From assembly GCA_001028815.1 (NCBI GenBank), contig LDJB01000001.1, positions 639,634 to 703,633 on the forward strand: a stretch of 64,000 nt of DNA, given 5' to 3'. Of the stretch, positions 39,221 through 47,870 are shown in pieces. Below the pieces are notes generated by a model. That model was not told the DNA's origin and searched no databases. It saw only the letters and a list, made by a program, of their open reading frames with translations. Every line of letters starts with the position of its first letter. Within the stretch, counting starts at the first letter, position 1. The DNA is from Peptococcaceae bacterium 1109 (GTDB taxonomy: Bacteria > Bacillota > Limnochordia > Darwinibacteriales > Darwinibacteriaceae). The position numbers were made by a program, and so were the translations under genes.

Positions 39221-41254
39221 CTAGACAGCAGGCCGCTGTCTATTTAGTTCCTCCTTGAGAGTGGGGTACTCATCTAGCTCTGGGTCTTGCCCCAGGAGTG
39301 CTTTGGCCGCTTCCGCTGCAATGATCAAGAGTTCTTGGTCAGCTACAATGTCGCCCAGCAAGAACATGGGTTGCCCCGATTGGCGCAGGCCCAGGAGATC
39401 GCCGGGGCCCCTAAGCTTTAGATCTTCTTCCGCAATCAAGAACCCGTCGTTGGAGTTGCGGATGGCGTTTAGCCTGGCTCTCACTGTATCCGTCTTCAGG
39501 TCCGCAATGAGGAAGCAGTAGCCCTGCTTGTCCCCCCTGCCTACCCGACCTCGGAGCTGGTGGAGCTGGGCAAGGCCGAAACGGTCAGCATTCTCGATCA
39601 CCATCACCGTAGCCCGGGGGATGTTCATCCCCACCTCAATCACTGTTGTGGCCACCAAGACGTCAAGTTCGTGTCTGTAGAAGGCCTGGAGGATTTCATC
39701 TTTCTCCTTACCCATCTGGCCGTGGACCAGGCCCACTCGTACGCCGCGCAGCGGGCCCGCTTTGAGCCTTTCCATTTCCTGAACTGCCGCTTTAAGGTCT
39801 AGTTTATCAGATTCTTCCACTAAGGGAAACACCACAAAGGCCTGTTCTCCCTGCTTTACACGGCTTGTTACGAACGTGTACACCCTCTCCCGCTGGCTCG
39901 GGTGAATTAGGCGCGTGTCCACGGGCTTCCGCCCCCGGGGAAGCTCCCGGATTGTGCTAACATCCAGATCGCCGTACATGGTAAGAGCAAGGGACCTAGG
40001 GATTGGGGTGGCGCTCATTACGAGCATGTCGGCGCCCGATGACGCGCCGAGGGCTTGCCGCTGTTCCACGCCAAAGCGGTGCTGTTCGTCCACTATGGCC
40101 AGGGTGAGCTTTTTAAACTCCACCCCTTCCGTGATCAGGGCATGTGTCCCCACAACCACCTGCAGTTCGCCGTTTTGCAGCCGCTTCAGCACCTCTTCCC
40201 GGTTCTTCTTCGTAAGGCTCCCCACAAGGAGATCCACCTCAATTCCAAGGTGCTGAAAGGCATCGCGAAAGCGGTCTGCCATCTGGCGTGCTAAGACTTC
40301 TGTGGGTACCATGATTGCCACTTGTCCGCCTGATTCCACCGCTTTTACCGCGGCATACTGGGCGACAACGGTCTTCCCTGAACCAACTTCCCCTTGAATC
40401 AACCGGCCCATCCGAGCAGTGCTTTCCATATCCGCGCGCACATCAGCAATGGACTGGGCTTGGCCAACTGTGAGCCTAAAGGGCAATCCCTCAAGAAACC
40501 GTTTTACCAGGGGCCCATCGACTTTGTGGGGCCAGCCATCTGCTTGGGCCACTCCACTTTGGAGGCCCAGGTGAAAGAGGAAGAACTCCTCGAACACCAG
40601 GCGTGTACGAGCCTTTTTTTGCGCGGCCCAGCTTCCGGGGAAGTGCATGTCCCGTATAGCAGTATGACGATCTCCGTACTTAGCCGTTAAGTGGCTGGGA
40701 AGGCACTCATAGAGTTCATCAAGGTGCTCTAGGGCAAACTGAGCCCAACTAATGCGCATCTTGTTTGTGATCCCTGCTACCAGTGGATAGACAGGAGTGA
40801 GGCCTAGCTTGGGCTGGCGCAGGAAAAACTCGGGGGAGTTCATCTCCCATTCCACCAGGGCTCGTTTGGCATGGCCGTAGGCCCACAGGCGCTTTGCCCC
40901 CTTAAGGCGATTGTAGATGTAAGTATACCCTCTCCCGCGGTGAACGAGGAACCACGTCAGCCTGAGGTAGCTCCCGTCCATGTGCAGGCTGGCTTGCACA
41001 AGGCGGCGGCCCCCCGAAATGGGCCGTTCTGTAAGCTCAACCAGCTCTCCTGTAACCAGGTATTCCCCTTCCTCACGGAGCTCGTCTGGCGACCATACTC
41101 TCGTGAAATCCTGATACGTCCTGGGAAAGCCGTAGAGCACATCCCTGAGGGTATATAAGCCGAGTTTTGCCAAGAGCTGGCGGCGGTTTGCACCAACGCC
41201 GGGCAGGACTGTAACCTCTTTGTCCAGCCATTTACTTGTTCCCATGGCTTTCAC
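39221..41254 (-). CDS. recG: ATP-dependent DNA helicase RecG
   Basis: LIQGEVGSGKTVVAQYAA; DEQHRFGVEQRQ; LRGRVGRGDKQGYCFL. Confidence 0.96.
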   Translation of the reverse strand: MKAMGTSKWLDKEVTVLPGVGANRRQLLAKLGLYTLRDVLYGFPRTYQDFTRVWSPDELREEGEYLVTGELVELTERPISGGRRLVQASLHMDGSYLRLTWFLVHRGRGYTYIYNRLKGAKRLWAYGHAKRALVEWEMNSPEFFLRQPKLGLTPVYPLVAGITNKMRISWAQFALEHLDELYECLPSHLTAKYGDRHTAIRDMHFPGSWAAQKKARTRLVFEEFFLFHLGLQSGVAQADGWPHKVDGPLVKRFLEGLPFRLTVGQAQSIADVRADMESTARMGRLIQGEVGSGKTVVAQYAAVKAVESGGQVAIMVPTEVLARQMADRFRDAFQHLGIEVDLLVGSLTKKNREEVLKRLQNGELQVVVGTHALITEGVEFKKLTLAIVDEQHRFGVEQRQALGASSGADMLVMSATPIPRSLALTMYGDLDVSTIRELPRGRKPVDTRLIHPSQRERVYTFVTSRVKQGEQAFVVFPLVEESDKLDLKAAVQEMERLKAGPLRGVRVGLVHGQMGKEKDEILQAFYRHELDVLVATTVIEVGMNIPRATVMVIENADRFGLAQLHQLRGRVGRGDKQGYCFLIADLKTDTVRARLNAIRNSNDGFLIAEEDLKLRGPGDLLGLRQSGQPMFLLGDIVADQELLIIAAEAAKALLGQDPELDEYPTLKEELNRQRPAV

Positions 41255-41294
41255 CTCAAAAAAAGGGCCCCTAGCATCTAGGGGCGCAGCTTGC

Positions 41295-42176
41295 TTAGTA
41301 TTTGGGGTGGAGCAGTACAGCCAGTGTCCCCTTCCCTACGTGAACGCCGATTGTGGGGCCGATGAGGCCGGTAATCACGCTATCCTTCAGCTCCAGGTCC
41401 CGTTCAAAGGCTTCTGCCAAGGACTGGGCTTCCGCGGGCGCCATGGCGTGGGTTAGCCCTACCGCCAGGTCTTTGTTGGGATACTTTGCTCTCACCTGCC
41501 CAACAAGTTCGTGGATCCGCTTCAAGGCTTTCCCTTTCCCCCGGGCTTTCTCCAAGGGGCTCACAACGCCATCCTGCAAAGTCAGGATGGGTTTGATGTT
41601 CAGAAGGGTTCCCAGAAGGGCCTGGGCGTTCCCAATGCGGCCGTTGCGCCGCAGGTACTCCAGGGTATCTACTACGAAGAAAACGTGCATTTCTGAAACA
41701 GCGTAGTTAACTCGTTCCAGGATTTCCTCAAGGGAGAGGCCTGCTCTGACTCCCTGCGCGGCAACCACTGCCACCAGCCCGATGCCAATAGAGGCAGACT
41801 TGGTATCCACCGTCACAACCTTAATGCCTTCCTCCGCTACCATGTTGGAAGCAATCACTGCCGATTGATAGGTTCCGCTCAGGCGGCTGCTCATATGCAC
41901 GGAGATCACTGTATCGCCAGGCTCAGCAACTTCCAGGTATTTCTGCTCAAAGTCTGCTGGGGACGGCTGGCAAGTGCTGGGCATAATGTCCCCTTCCAAA
42001 CGAGCGTAGAAGTCGCTGACGCTCAGATCCACACCGTCCCGGTAAATATCATCGCCGAATTGAATACTAAGGGGAACGACGTGGATCCCCAATTGATCCC
42101 TGACCTCTTGTGGCAGATCACTGCCGCTGTCCGTCACAACATGGATGCGTGCCATGGGATGCCTCCTATTAGTCAA
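41295..42176 (-). CDS. DegV family fatty-acid-binding protein
   Basis: IHVVTDSGSDLPQEVRDQLGIHVVPLSIQFGDDIYRDGVDLS. Confidence 0.94.
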   Translation of the reverse strand: MTNRRHPMARIHVVTDSGSDLPQEVRDQLGIHVVPLSIQFGDDIYRDGVDLSVSDFYARLEGDIMPSTCQPSPADFEQKYLEVAEPGDTVISVHMSSRLSGTYQSAVIASNMVAEEGIKVVTVDTKSASIGIGLVAVVAAQGVRAGLSLEEILERVNYAVSEMHVFFVVDTLEYLRRNGRIGNAQALLGTLLNIKPILTLQDGVVSPLEKARGKGKALKRIHELVGQVRAKYPNKDLAVGLTHAMAPAEAQSLAEAFERDLELKDSVITGLIGPTIGVHVGKGTLAVLLHPKY

Positions 42177-42181
42177 TTTCC

Positions 42182-43837
42182 TTACTCAACGGAGATAATG
42201 TAGTAGTACAAGGGTTGGCCGCCGCTGTGCACCTCAACTTCACAGTGGGGGTACTTCTCACTGAGCTCTTGATGGAGCTGAGCGGCTTCCTCAGCGGCTT
42301 GATCTTCCCCATAGTACAGGCTTATTACAGAAGAGTCTTCGTCCACCATGGCCTCTATGAGTCGGTGGGCCACATCAGCAACCGATTGTCCTACAACAGC
42401 GATCTTGCCGTCGGTAAGGCCGATGATGTCTTTTTCGTCGATCTGCAGGTCTCCTGCGACAGTGGCCCGGACCGCATAAGTGATCTCACCTGTTTTCACT
42501 TCCCGCTTATGCTCGTCCATTGCTTCCAGATTTTCCTCAAGAGACGCCTCTGGTTCAAAGTACATTAGAGCAGTGATGCCTTGAGGGACAGAGCGGGTGG
42601 CTACTACCCCCACTGGCTTTTCGCACAGCTCACGGACCTGATTGGCCGAGAAAATCACGTTTTTGTTGTTCGGCAAGATAATCACTGCATCCGCGTTGAC
42701 GCTTTCCACTGCCTTGAGAAGGTCCTCAGTACTGGGGTTCATGGTCTGCCCGCCCAGGACCACAGAGTCCGCTCCTAGGCTCATGAAGATCTCTGCCAGC
42801 CCTTTACCTGGCACGACCGCCACAACGCCAATGTCTTTCCGCTCTCCGTTGCTTTGTTTGGGGAATTCCACCACGTTGCCGAAAAAGTCATGGTTGTGCG
42901 CATCTGTATACGCTTCGTTTTGGAGCTGCATATTGTCGATTTTAATGTCAGACAGATCACCAAGGGATCCGCAAAACTCCAGCACTTTTCCAGGGTGATC
43001 GGTGTGGATATGCACTTTCACTACCCGCTCATCCCCGACCACCAGCATGGATTCGCCATGCTCCTCCAAGGTGTCGCGGATGTGGTCAGGATCGAGGCTT
43101 TGCCCTAGCACCAAGAACTCGGTACAGTACTTGTTGACCAGAACCCCGTTGATGCGGGTGATCCCTTCTTGCCGTGCTGGCTCTGGAGCGGCTTCGACGG
43201 GCTCGCTGATGTACTCTGCAGGCTCCCCGTCCATACCTCTCAAGAGCCCTTCAAAGATGCACAATAGGCCCTGCCCACCAGCATCCACTACCCCTGCCTC
43301 TTTAAGGACCGGCAGAAACTTGGGGCTGTCAAGAACGGCCTGTGAAGCTGCATCAAAGGCTGCCTTGAGCACCACCGCCGCGGACTCGTTTTCTTCCGCT
43401 GTGGCAAGCGCGGCGGTTGCCGCTTCCCGGCCCACTGTGAGCATGGTGCCCTCTACAGGCTTCATCACCGCGCGATATGTGGTTTGGGATGCCTTTTCAA
43501 AAGCCCGGGCAAGGTCCCGGCCTGTAGCAGCCTCTACCACCTCGCTGAGGCCATCGGCAAATCCTCTAAAAAACTGGGATAAAATAACGCCGCTGTTTCC
43601 CCTCGCACCCATGAGTGACCCACGGGCCAGCGCAGCGGTGATGCGGTTTACTTCCGTTGATTCCACTTTCTCTACTTCTTTTAACGCTGCATTGAGCGTT
43701 AATGACATGTTTGTCCCTGTATCACCGTCGGGTACAGGAAAGACATTGAGGCTGTTCACTCGATCCTTCTCTTGATTCAGAATTGCCCCTGCGTACAGCA
43801 GCATGTTTCGCAATATATTCCCGGTAATTACGTCCAA
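42182..43837 (-). CDS. yloV: DAK2/DegV-associated kinase domain protein (YloV/FakA-like)
   Basis: LNVFPVPDGDTGTNMSLTLNAALKEV; GARGNSGVILSQFFRGFA. Confidence 0.94.
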   Translation of the reverse strand: MDVITGNILRNMLLYAGAILNQEKDRVNSLNVFPVPDGDTGTNMSLTLNAALKEVEKVESTEVNRITAALARGSLMGARGNSGVILSQFFRGFADGLSEVVEAATGRDLARAFEKASQTTYRAVMKPVEGTMLTVGREAATAALATAEENESAAVVLKAAFDAASQAVLDSPKFLPVLKEAGVVDAGGQGLLCIFEGLLRGMDGEPAEYISEPVEAAPEPARQEGITRINGVLVNKYCTEFLVLGQSLDPDHIRDTLEEHGESMLVVGDERVVKVHIHTDHPGKVLEFCGSLGDLSDIKIDNMQLQNEAYTDAHNHDFFGNVVEFPKQSNGERKDIGVVAVVPGKGLAEIFMSLGADSVVLGGQTMNPSTEDLLKAVESVNADAVIILPNNKNVIFSANQVRELCEKPVGVVATRSVPQGITALMYFEPEASLEENLEAMDEHKREVKTGEITYAVRATVAGDLQIDEKDIIGLTDGKIAVVGQSVADVAHRLIEAMVDEDSSVISLYYGEDQAAEEAAQLHQELSEKYPHCEVEVHSGGQPLYYYIISVE

Positions 43838-43853
43838 AGATACTTCCTCCCGA

Positions 43854-44222
43854 TTATCTTCTGCCCGGCTGCGTTACGCGCACGCCCTGCACCCGAACGT
43901 TGATGCGGTTCACTTTCAAACCAAGGGTGTTTTCGATTGCGTATTTGACTCGCTCTTGCACGATGCGTGCCACTTCCGAAATCTTCACGCCGTATTCCAC
44001 CACAATGTACAGCTGGACACTGATGCTGTCCTCGTGGAACTGGATGTCAACGCCACGCTCATAGTTCTCCCGCCGTAAAAGATCGGTGAGGCCTTCTCCC
44101 ACGTTTCGGGGAGCCATGCCCACCAAGCCATAGCATTCCATTGCGGCAACACCACAGATGGTGGCAATCACTTGCTCGGTAATATTGATAGTACCCAGGT
44201 CCGAATGGATTTCTTGGGCCAT
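43854..44222 (-). CDS. yloU: Asp23/Gls24 family envelope stress protein (YloU)
   Basis: LGTINITEQVIATICGVAAMECYGLVGMAPRNVGEGL; adjacent to yloV. Confidence 0.93.
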   Translation of the reverse strand: MAQEIHSDLGTINITEQVIATICGVAAMECYGLVGMAPRNVGEGLTDLLRRENYERGVDIQFHEDSISVQLYIVVEYGVKISEVARIVQERVKYAIENTLGLKVNRINVRVQGVRVTQPGRR

Positions 44223-44335
44223 TACTTTCCCTCCCTTAAGGAGATAGCTGCAACACTGGCTTAGCTTGTGCAGTCCTTATGTTTTGTCAGATATCATTTT
44301 ATCCATTCCACTGGCAAATGTAAAGGATTTTCACC

Positions 44336-44364
44336 TTGCAATCTCAAGTTGCCTGTGCTACAAT
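44336..44364 (+). promoter_or_regulatory. SigA-type promoter of rpmB
   Basis: TTGCAA-17 bp-TACAAT. Confidence 0.65.
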
Positions 44365-44408
44365 GAATAACGGTTATTAGGAGACGTTGCATAAAGGGGG
44401 TTAGATCT

Positions 44409-44600
44409 ATGGCCAGAAGGTGCATTATCTGCGACAAGGGCACAGTGACCGGAAACAACCGCAGCCACGCTGAGAACAAAACTCGCCGCACATGGAAACC
44501 GAATCTGCAAAAAGTCCGGGTGATTGTCAAAGGCAGCCCACGTCGCGCATATGTGTGTACCACTTGCTTGAAAAGCGGAAGGGCACAGCGGGCGATCTAA
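44409..44600 (+). CDS. rpmB: 50S ribosomal protein L28 (zinc-type, C+)
   Basis: MARRCIICDKGTVTGNNRSHAENKTRRTWKPNLQKVRV...VCTTCLKSG. Confidence 0.97.
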   Translation: MARRCIICDKGTVTGNNRSHAENKTRRTWKPNLQKVRVIVKGSPRRAYVCTTCLKSGRAQRAI

Positions 44601-44639
44601 CCTACCTAGCAGTTTATTGTGACAACATATCAGAGAGCA

Positions 44640-44672
44640 ACCCCAGGCGAACCTGGGGTTATTTTTTTGGCA
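44640..44672 (+). terminator. Intrinsic terminator of rpmB, overlapping the 3' end of thiN
   Basis: AACCCCAGGCGAACCTGGGGTTATTTTTTT. Confidence 0.85.
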
Positions 44673-45297
44673 CTACCACAAGGAGTATACCTGTGGAGCA
44701 CGCTATTTCTATGCTCTCTGAGACAGTTTTATTACTGATGCCCAAGGTTGAGCCCTTGTGCAGGGAAGCGTTGCACAAGGGGTAGTACAAGCCCTTGGTA
44801 GTGACGCCATCGCACCTTTCGGAAAGGGGAATAAGAGAGACTGTCTTCCCCACTCCTGACGTAAGGGCGAGCTTGCCCGTAAGGGTCATCAGGCGGGCAT
44901 TTCCAGTGAGGATTTCCCCTGTGATGCCCTCCTGGGCAAGGCGGTACAACAGATCCAAGTTTGCCAGGGAATGGTCGAGGCGGTTTCCCCACACTCCCAC
45001 CATGGTAATATGGGTAACGCCTCGCGCGAGGGCCGCGTCGATTGCCAGCTCGCCATCGGTTTTATCCTTCTCTACTGGGAAGCGCAAGAACTCCACGCTG
45101 TGTTCTCGGCACCAGGCCTCCACATCTCCCGTGGATGAATCGAGGTCCCCTACCACTAGATGGGGCATGATGCCCCACCTTTGCGCATGCTGCAGACCGC
45201 CATCTGCGCAGATCACTATGGATTGGGACACTTCCGGCGCCTTGTCCGGGATATCCTCCCCTGCGCCGATAATCAAGGCCTTATTGGCCAGGTTCAA
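44659..45297 (-). CDS. thiN: Thiamine pyrophosphokinase
   Basis: ICADGGLQHAQRWGIMPHLVVGDLDS; downstream of a TPP riboswitch. Confidence 0.93.
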   Translation of the reverse strand: MNLANKALIIGAGEDIPDKAPEVSQSIVICADGGLQHAQRWGIMPHLVVGDLDSSTGDVEAWCREHSVEFLRFPVEKDKTDGELAIDAALARGVTHITMVGVWGNRLDHSLANLDLLYRLAQEGITGEILTGNARLMTLTGKLALTSGVGKTVSLIPLSERCDGVTTKGLYYPLCNASLHKGSTLGISNKTVSESIEIACSTGILLVVVPKK

Positions 45298-45799
45298 AAA
45301 TATCCCTCCTTACCCTCAAGAGGTACAGGATTGCCCCAACCAAGACCGCCTCCGGCAAGAGGTACGACCCGTTGTAGAGCAGTGAGTACAAAAGAACAGG
45401 GGTCCCCTCTGGGGCATAGTCAGCGAAGAACACTACTCCTGAAATCACATGTACCATGTACCGCGAGATCGTACCCACTGTTACTCCTGTTAGGATATCC
45501 TTTTTGAAAAACCCGGCTATCCCTAGTACCGCAAAGGGAATTGGATAGTCCAAGAGAACTTGGACGGGATGGACGAAAAAGGGGTCGGTGATCAGCTTCA
45601 ACAGCCCGTAGAGCAAACCTCCCACCAAGCCTACTTTTCCTCCCCGGCGAAAGGCTAGTAGGAAGATGGGCAGCATGTCCAAGCCAATGGAGCCCCCTTG
45701 GGGCAACCTAATTAGGCGGATCATGGACAGTGCCAAGGCTGCCCCCACCAACACTGCGGTCTCCACCATGATGACAATGTCTGTGCTTTGCTTTCTCAT
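45281..45799 (-). CDS. thiT: Thiamine ECF transporter S component ThiT
   Basis: Multi-TM; LPQGGSIGLDMLPIFLLAFRRGGKVGLVGGLLYGLLKLI; TPP riboswitch upstream. Confidence 0.92.
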   Translation of the reverse strand: MRKQSTDIVIMVETAVLVGAALALSMIRLIRLPQGGSIGLDMLPIFLLAFRRGGKVGLVGGLLYGLLKLITDPFFVHPVQVLLDYPIPFAVLGIAGFFKKDILTGVTVGTISRYMVHVISGVVFFADYAPEGTPVLLYSLLYNGSYLLPEAVLVGAILYLLRVRRDIFEPGQ

Positions 45800-45814
45800 A
45801 GGATCCCCTCCCAC

Positions 45815-45847
45815 AAAAAATGGCTGTGGAAACAAGTTCCACAGCCT
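45815..45847 (-). terminator. Riboswitch expression-platform terminator
   Basis: GGCTGTGGAACTTGTTTCCACAGCCATTTTTTG between aptamer and thiT start. Confidence 0.85.
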
Positions 45848-45858
45848 GCAAAAGCCAT

Positions 45859-45942
45859 CCGCTTCCCTACGCTGGCATTACCCAACAGGTTCAAAGGGTC
45901 AGGACTCAACCTATCTCAGCCTTACGGCACCCCTAGCGGAAC
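45859..45942 (-). promoter_or_regulatory. TPP (THI-box) riboswitch aptamer
   Basis: CCGCTAGGGGTGCCGTAAGGCTGAGATAGGTTGAGTCCTGACCCTTTGAACCTGTTGGGTAATGCCAGCGTAGGGAAGCGG; CTGAGA and ACCCTTTGAACCTG...GGGTAATGCCAGCGTAGGGA motifs. Confidence 0.97.
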
Positions 45943-45971
45943 TCGTCACCACTATTCAATTAGGCAAATTT

Positions 45972-46000
45972 ATTATACCCGTATCTTGGAAAGAAGGCAA
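45972..46000 (-). promoter_or_regulatory. SigA-type promoter of the TPP riboswitch-thiT-thiN unit
   Basis: TTGCCT-17 bp-TATAAT. Confidence 0.75.
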
Positions 46001-46001
46001 G

Positions 46002-46028
46002 AAAAATCGGCACCCGAGAGGGGTGCCG
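46002..46028 (-). terminator. Intrinsic terminator of the candidate ncRNA unit
   Basis: CGGCACCCCTCTCGGGTGCCGATTTTTC. Confidence 0.85.
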
Positions 46029-46039
46029 GGAGGTGCAGC

Positions 46040-46250
46040 GGCGGGAGGCCGTCGTTCAGATAGCTCATCACAAGGGGAAAAGGGTTTTAGGTAGTTACTT
46101 GTTACGCGCCCAAGGGAGTCGTTTTTATTTTTGATCGAGATTGTTTGCCTGAGATCACAAGGTACTTACATCCCGAGTGCAGTCAAGACCTAAACACGCA
46201 AGGAACTTCGCCTATCGCCCCCCTTCTATGTAGACTTGCCTCCCGCCTGT
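46040..46250 (-). ncRNA. Candidate structured ncRNA, 6S-RNA-like architecture
   Basis: Own promoter and terminator; perfect 10-bp closing stem GGCGGGAGGC/GCCTCCCGCC; nested helices AAGGGG/CCCCTT, GTTTAGGT/ACCTAAAAC, TGATC/GATCA; no ORF. Confidence 0.6.
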
Positions 46251-46254
46251 CTTA

Positions 46255-46283
46255 AGTATAGGCAAAATTGTCAGACTTGTCAA
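46255..46283 (-). promoter_or_regulatory. Near-consensus SigA promoter of the candidate ncRNA
   Basis: TTGACA-17 bp-TATACT. Confidence 0.8.
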
Positions 46284-46329
46284 CAGCCCAAGAGTACTTT
46301 TGCGATAATTTGTTTTAAAAAAGGGGAGG

Positions 46330-46983
46330 TTACTCCCCTTGGGTGCGCATGGTGTTGATGTAAGCCTCTGGATCGGCGCTTTTGAAGATGGCTGAGCCTG
46401 CCACTAAAATGTCTACGCCCGCTTCCACCAGTTCTCGGGCGTTGGCACTGGTCACTCCCCCATCCACCTGAATCTTGATAGGATATCCTTGACAGAGCTC
46501 CCGGCAGGCACGAATCTTATCGAGCATGGCAGGGATGAAAGGCTGGCCGCCGTAGCCTGGGTTGACGGTCATGATAAGGACCAGGTCCAAATCTGCCAGT
46601 ATGTATTCTAAACCTGTGAGGGGCGTGTGGGGGTTTAGGGCTACCCCAGCCCCTACCCCTAGCTCCCGGATATAGCTCAAGGTTCGCTGGAGGTGGGTGA
46701 CGGCCTCATAGTGGACGGTGATGTACGCAGGTTTGAGTTCGGCAAAACTAGGAATAAACCGATCCGGTTCTTCCACCATGAGGTGGACATCGAGGGGGAT
46801 ACTCGAGGCGCGCTTCACTGCTTGGGCAACAGGCATCCCATAGCTTATATTCGGCACAAAGTGGCCGTCCATCACATCAAAGTGGATGAGGTCTGCCCCC
46901 TTCACCCGGGCGAGTTCCTCTCCCAAGCGGGCAAGATCCGCTGACAGAATTGAGGGTGCAATCAAAGGCCTGATCTTTTCCAC
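46330..46983 (-). CDS. rpe: Ribulose-phosphate 3-epimerase
   Basis: LIAPSILSADLARLGEEL; HFDVMDGHFVPNISYG; VNPGYGGQPFIP. Confidence 0.97.
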   Translation of the reverse strand: MEKIRPLIAPSILSADLARLGEELARVKGADLIHFDVMDGHFVPNISYGMPVAQAVKRASSIPLDVHLMVEEPDRFIPSFAELKPAYITVHYEAVTHLQRTLSYIRELGVGAGVALNPHTPLTGLEYILADLDLVLIMTVNPGYGGQPFIPAMLDKIRACRELCQGYPIKIQVDGGVTSANARELVEAGVDILVAGSAIFKSADPEAYINTMRTQGE

Positions 46984-46994
46984 TTCCTTTCAAG

Positions 46995-47867
46995 TTAGTA
47001 CCGCTGATTTGCCTCGATTTCGTTGAGGAAAATCAGGTAATGGCTGTAGCGGGAAGGGGCAATCTTCCCTACCGCGGCAGCCTCTTTCACTCCGCAGCGG
47101 GGTTCATCCCTGTGGCGGCAGCTCCTAAACTGGCAGTCATCTACATAGGCTGCGAACTCCGGGAACAAGTGCTGCAGCTCTTCTGGTTCCCCCTCGGCCA
47201 TGTCCAAGCGGGAGAAACCAGGGGTATCAGCGATTAGGCCCCCGGAAGATAGGGGCAAAAGGCTCACGCTGCGGGTGGTGTGCCGCCCTCTTCCTAGCTT
47301 GTCGCTTATGTCACCTGTTTTCAGGGCATAGCCTGGCTCCAATGCGTTAATCAGTGACGACTTCCCTACGCCGCTTGGCCCTGCCAAGGTGCTCACCCGT
47401 CCTGCAAGCTTCTCTTGGATTTCCCCAAGGCCTGTCCCAGACTTAGCGCTGGCCAAGATCACTGGATAGCCCGTTTTGCGGTAGAGTTCTTGCAGTGCTT
47501 GTGCCCCTGCCGGGTCAGCATCGCACTTATTGATTACAACCACCGCTTCGAGGCCAGCAAGTTCAGCATGTACTAGGATGCGGTCTAGTAGGATGAGATC
47601 AGGGTCAGGGTTCGCAGCGGCCATCACCACTAAGACCTGCTCCACATTGGCAATGGGCGGGCGCGGGAGGAACGTAGTGCGGGGCAAGATTTCTTCCACA
47701 ACACCTTCCTGTGCATTCGTCCGGCTGACCTTTACCCGGTCGCCTACGAGCACTCTTTCCCCTTCCAGGCGCAGCCTGCCTCTGAGCCGGCAGGTGATGG
47801 TATCCTGCCCTTCAGTGAGTACCTCGTAAAAGCCGCCCATGCCCTGGATAATAATCCCTTTCTCCAT
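46995..47867 (-). CDS. rsgA: Ribosome small-subunit-dependent GTPase A
   Basis: GPSGVGKSSLINAL permuted GTPase, Zn motif CRHRDEPRCGVKEA. Confidence 0.96.
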   Translation of the reverse strand: MEKGIIIQGMGGFYEVLTEGQDTITCRLRGRLRLEGERVLVGDRVKVSRTNAQEGVVEEILPRTTFLPRPPIANVEQVLVVMAAANPDPDLILLDRILVHAELAGLEAVVVINKCDADPAGAQALQELYRKTGYPVILASAKSGTGLGEIQEKLAGRVSTLAGPSGVGKSSLINALEPGYALKTGDISDKLGRGRHTTRSVSLLPLSSGGLIADTPGFSRLDMAEGEPEELQHLFPEFAAYVDDCQFRSCRHRDEPRCGVKEAAAVGKIAPSRYSHYLIFLNEIEANQRY

Positions 47868-47870
47868 AAA

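Noticed and set aside
39203-39245. Hairpin GACAGCGGCC...GGCCGCTGTC at the recG end as an intrinsic terminator
   Set aside because: Strong stem but no T-run on the recG strand; may be only an RNA stability element.
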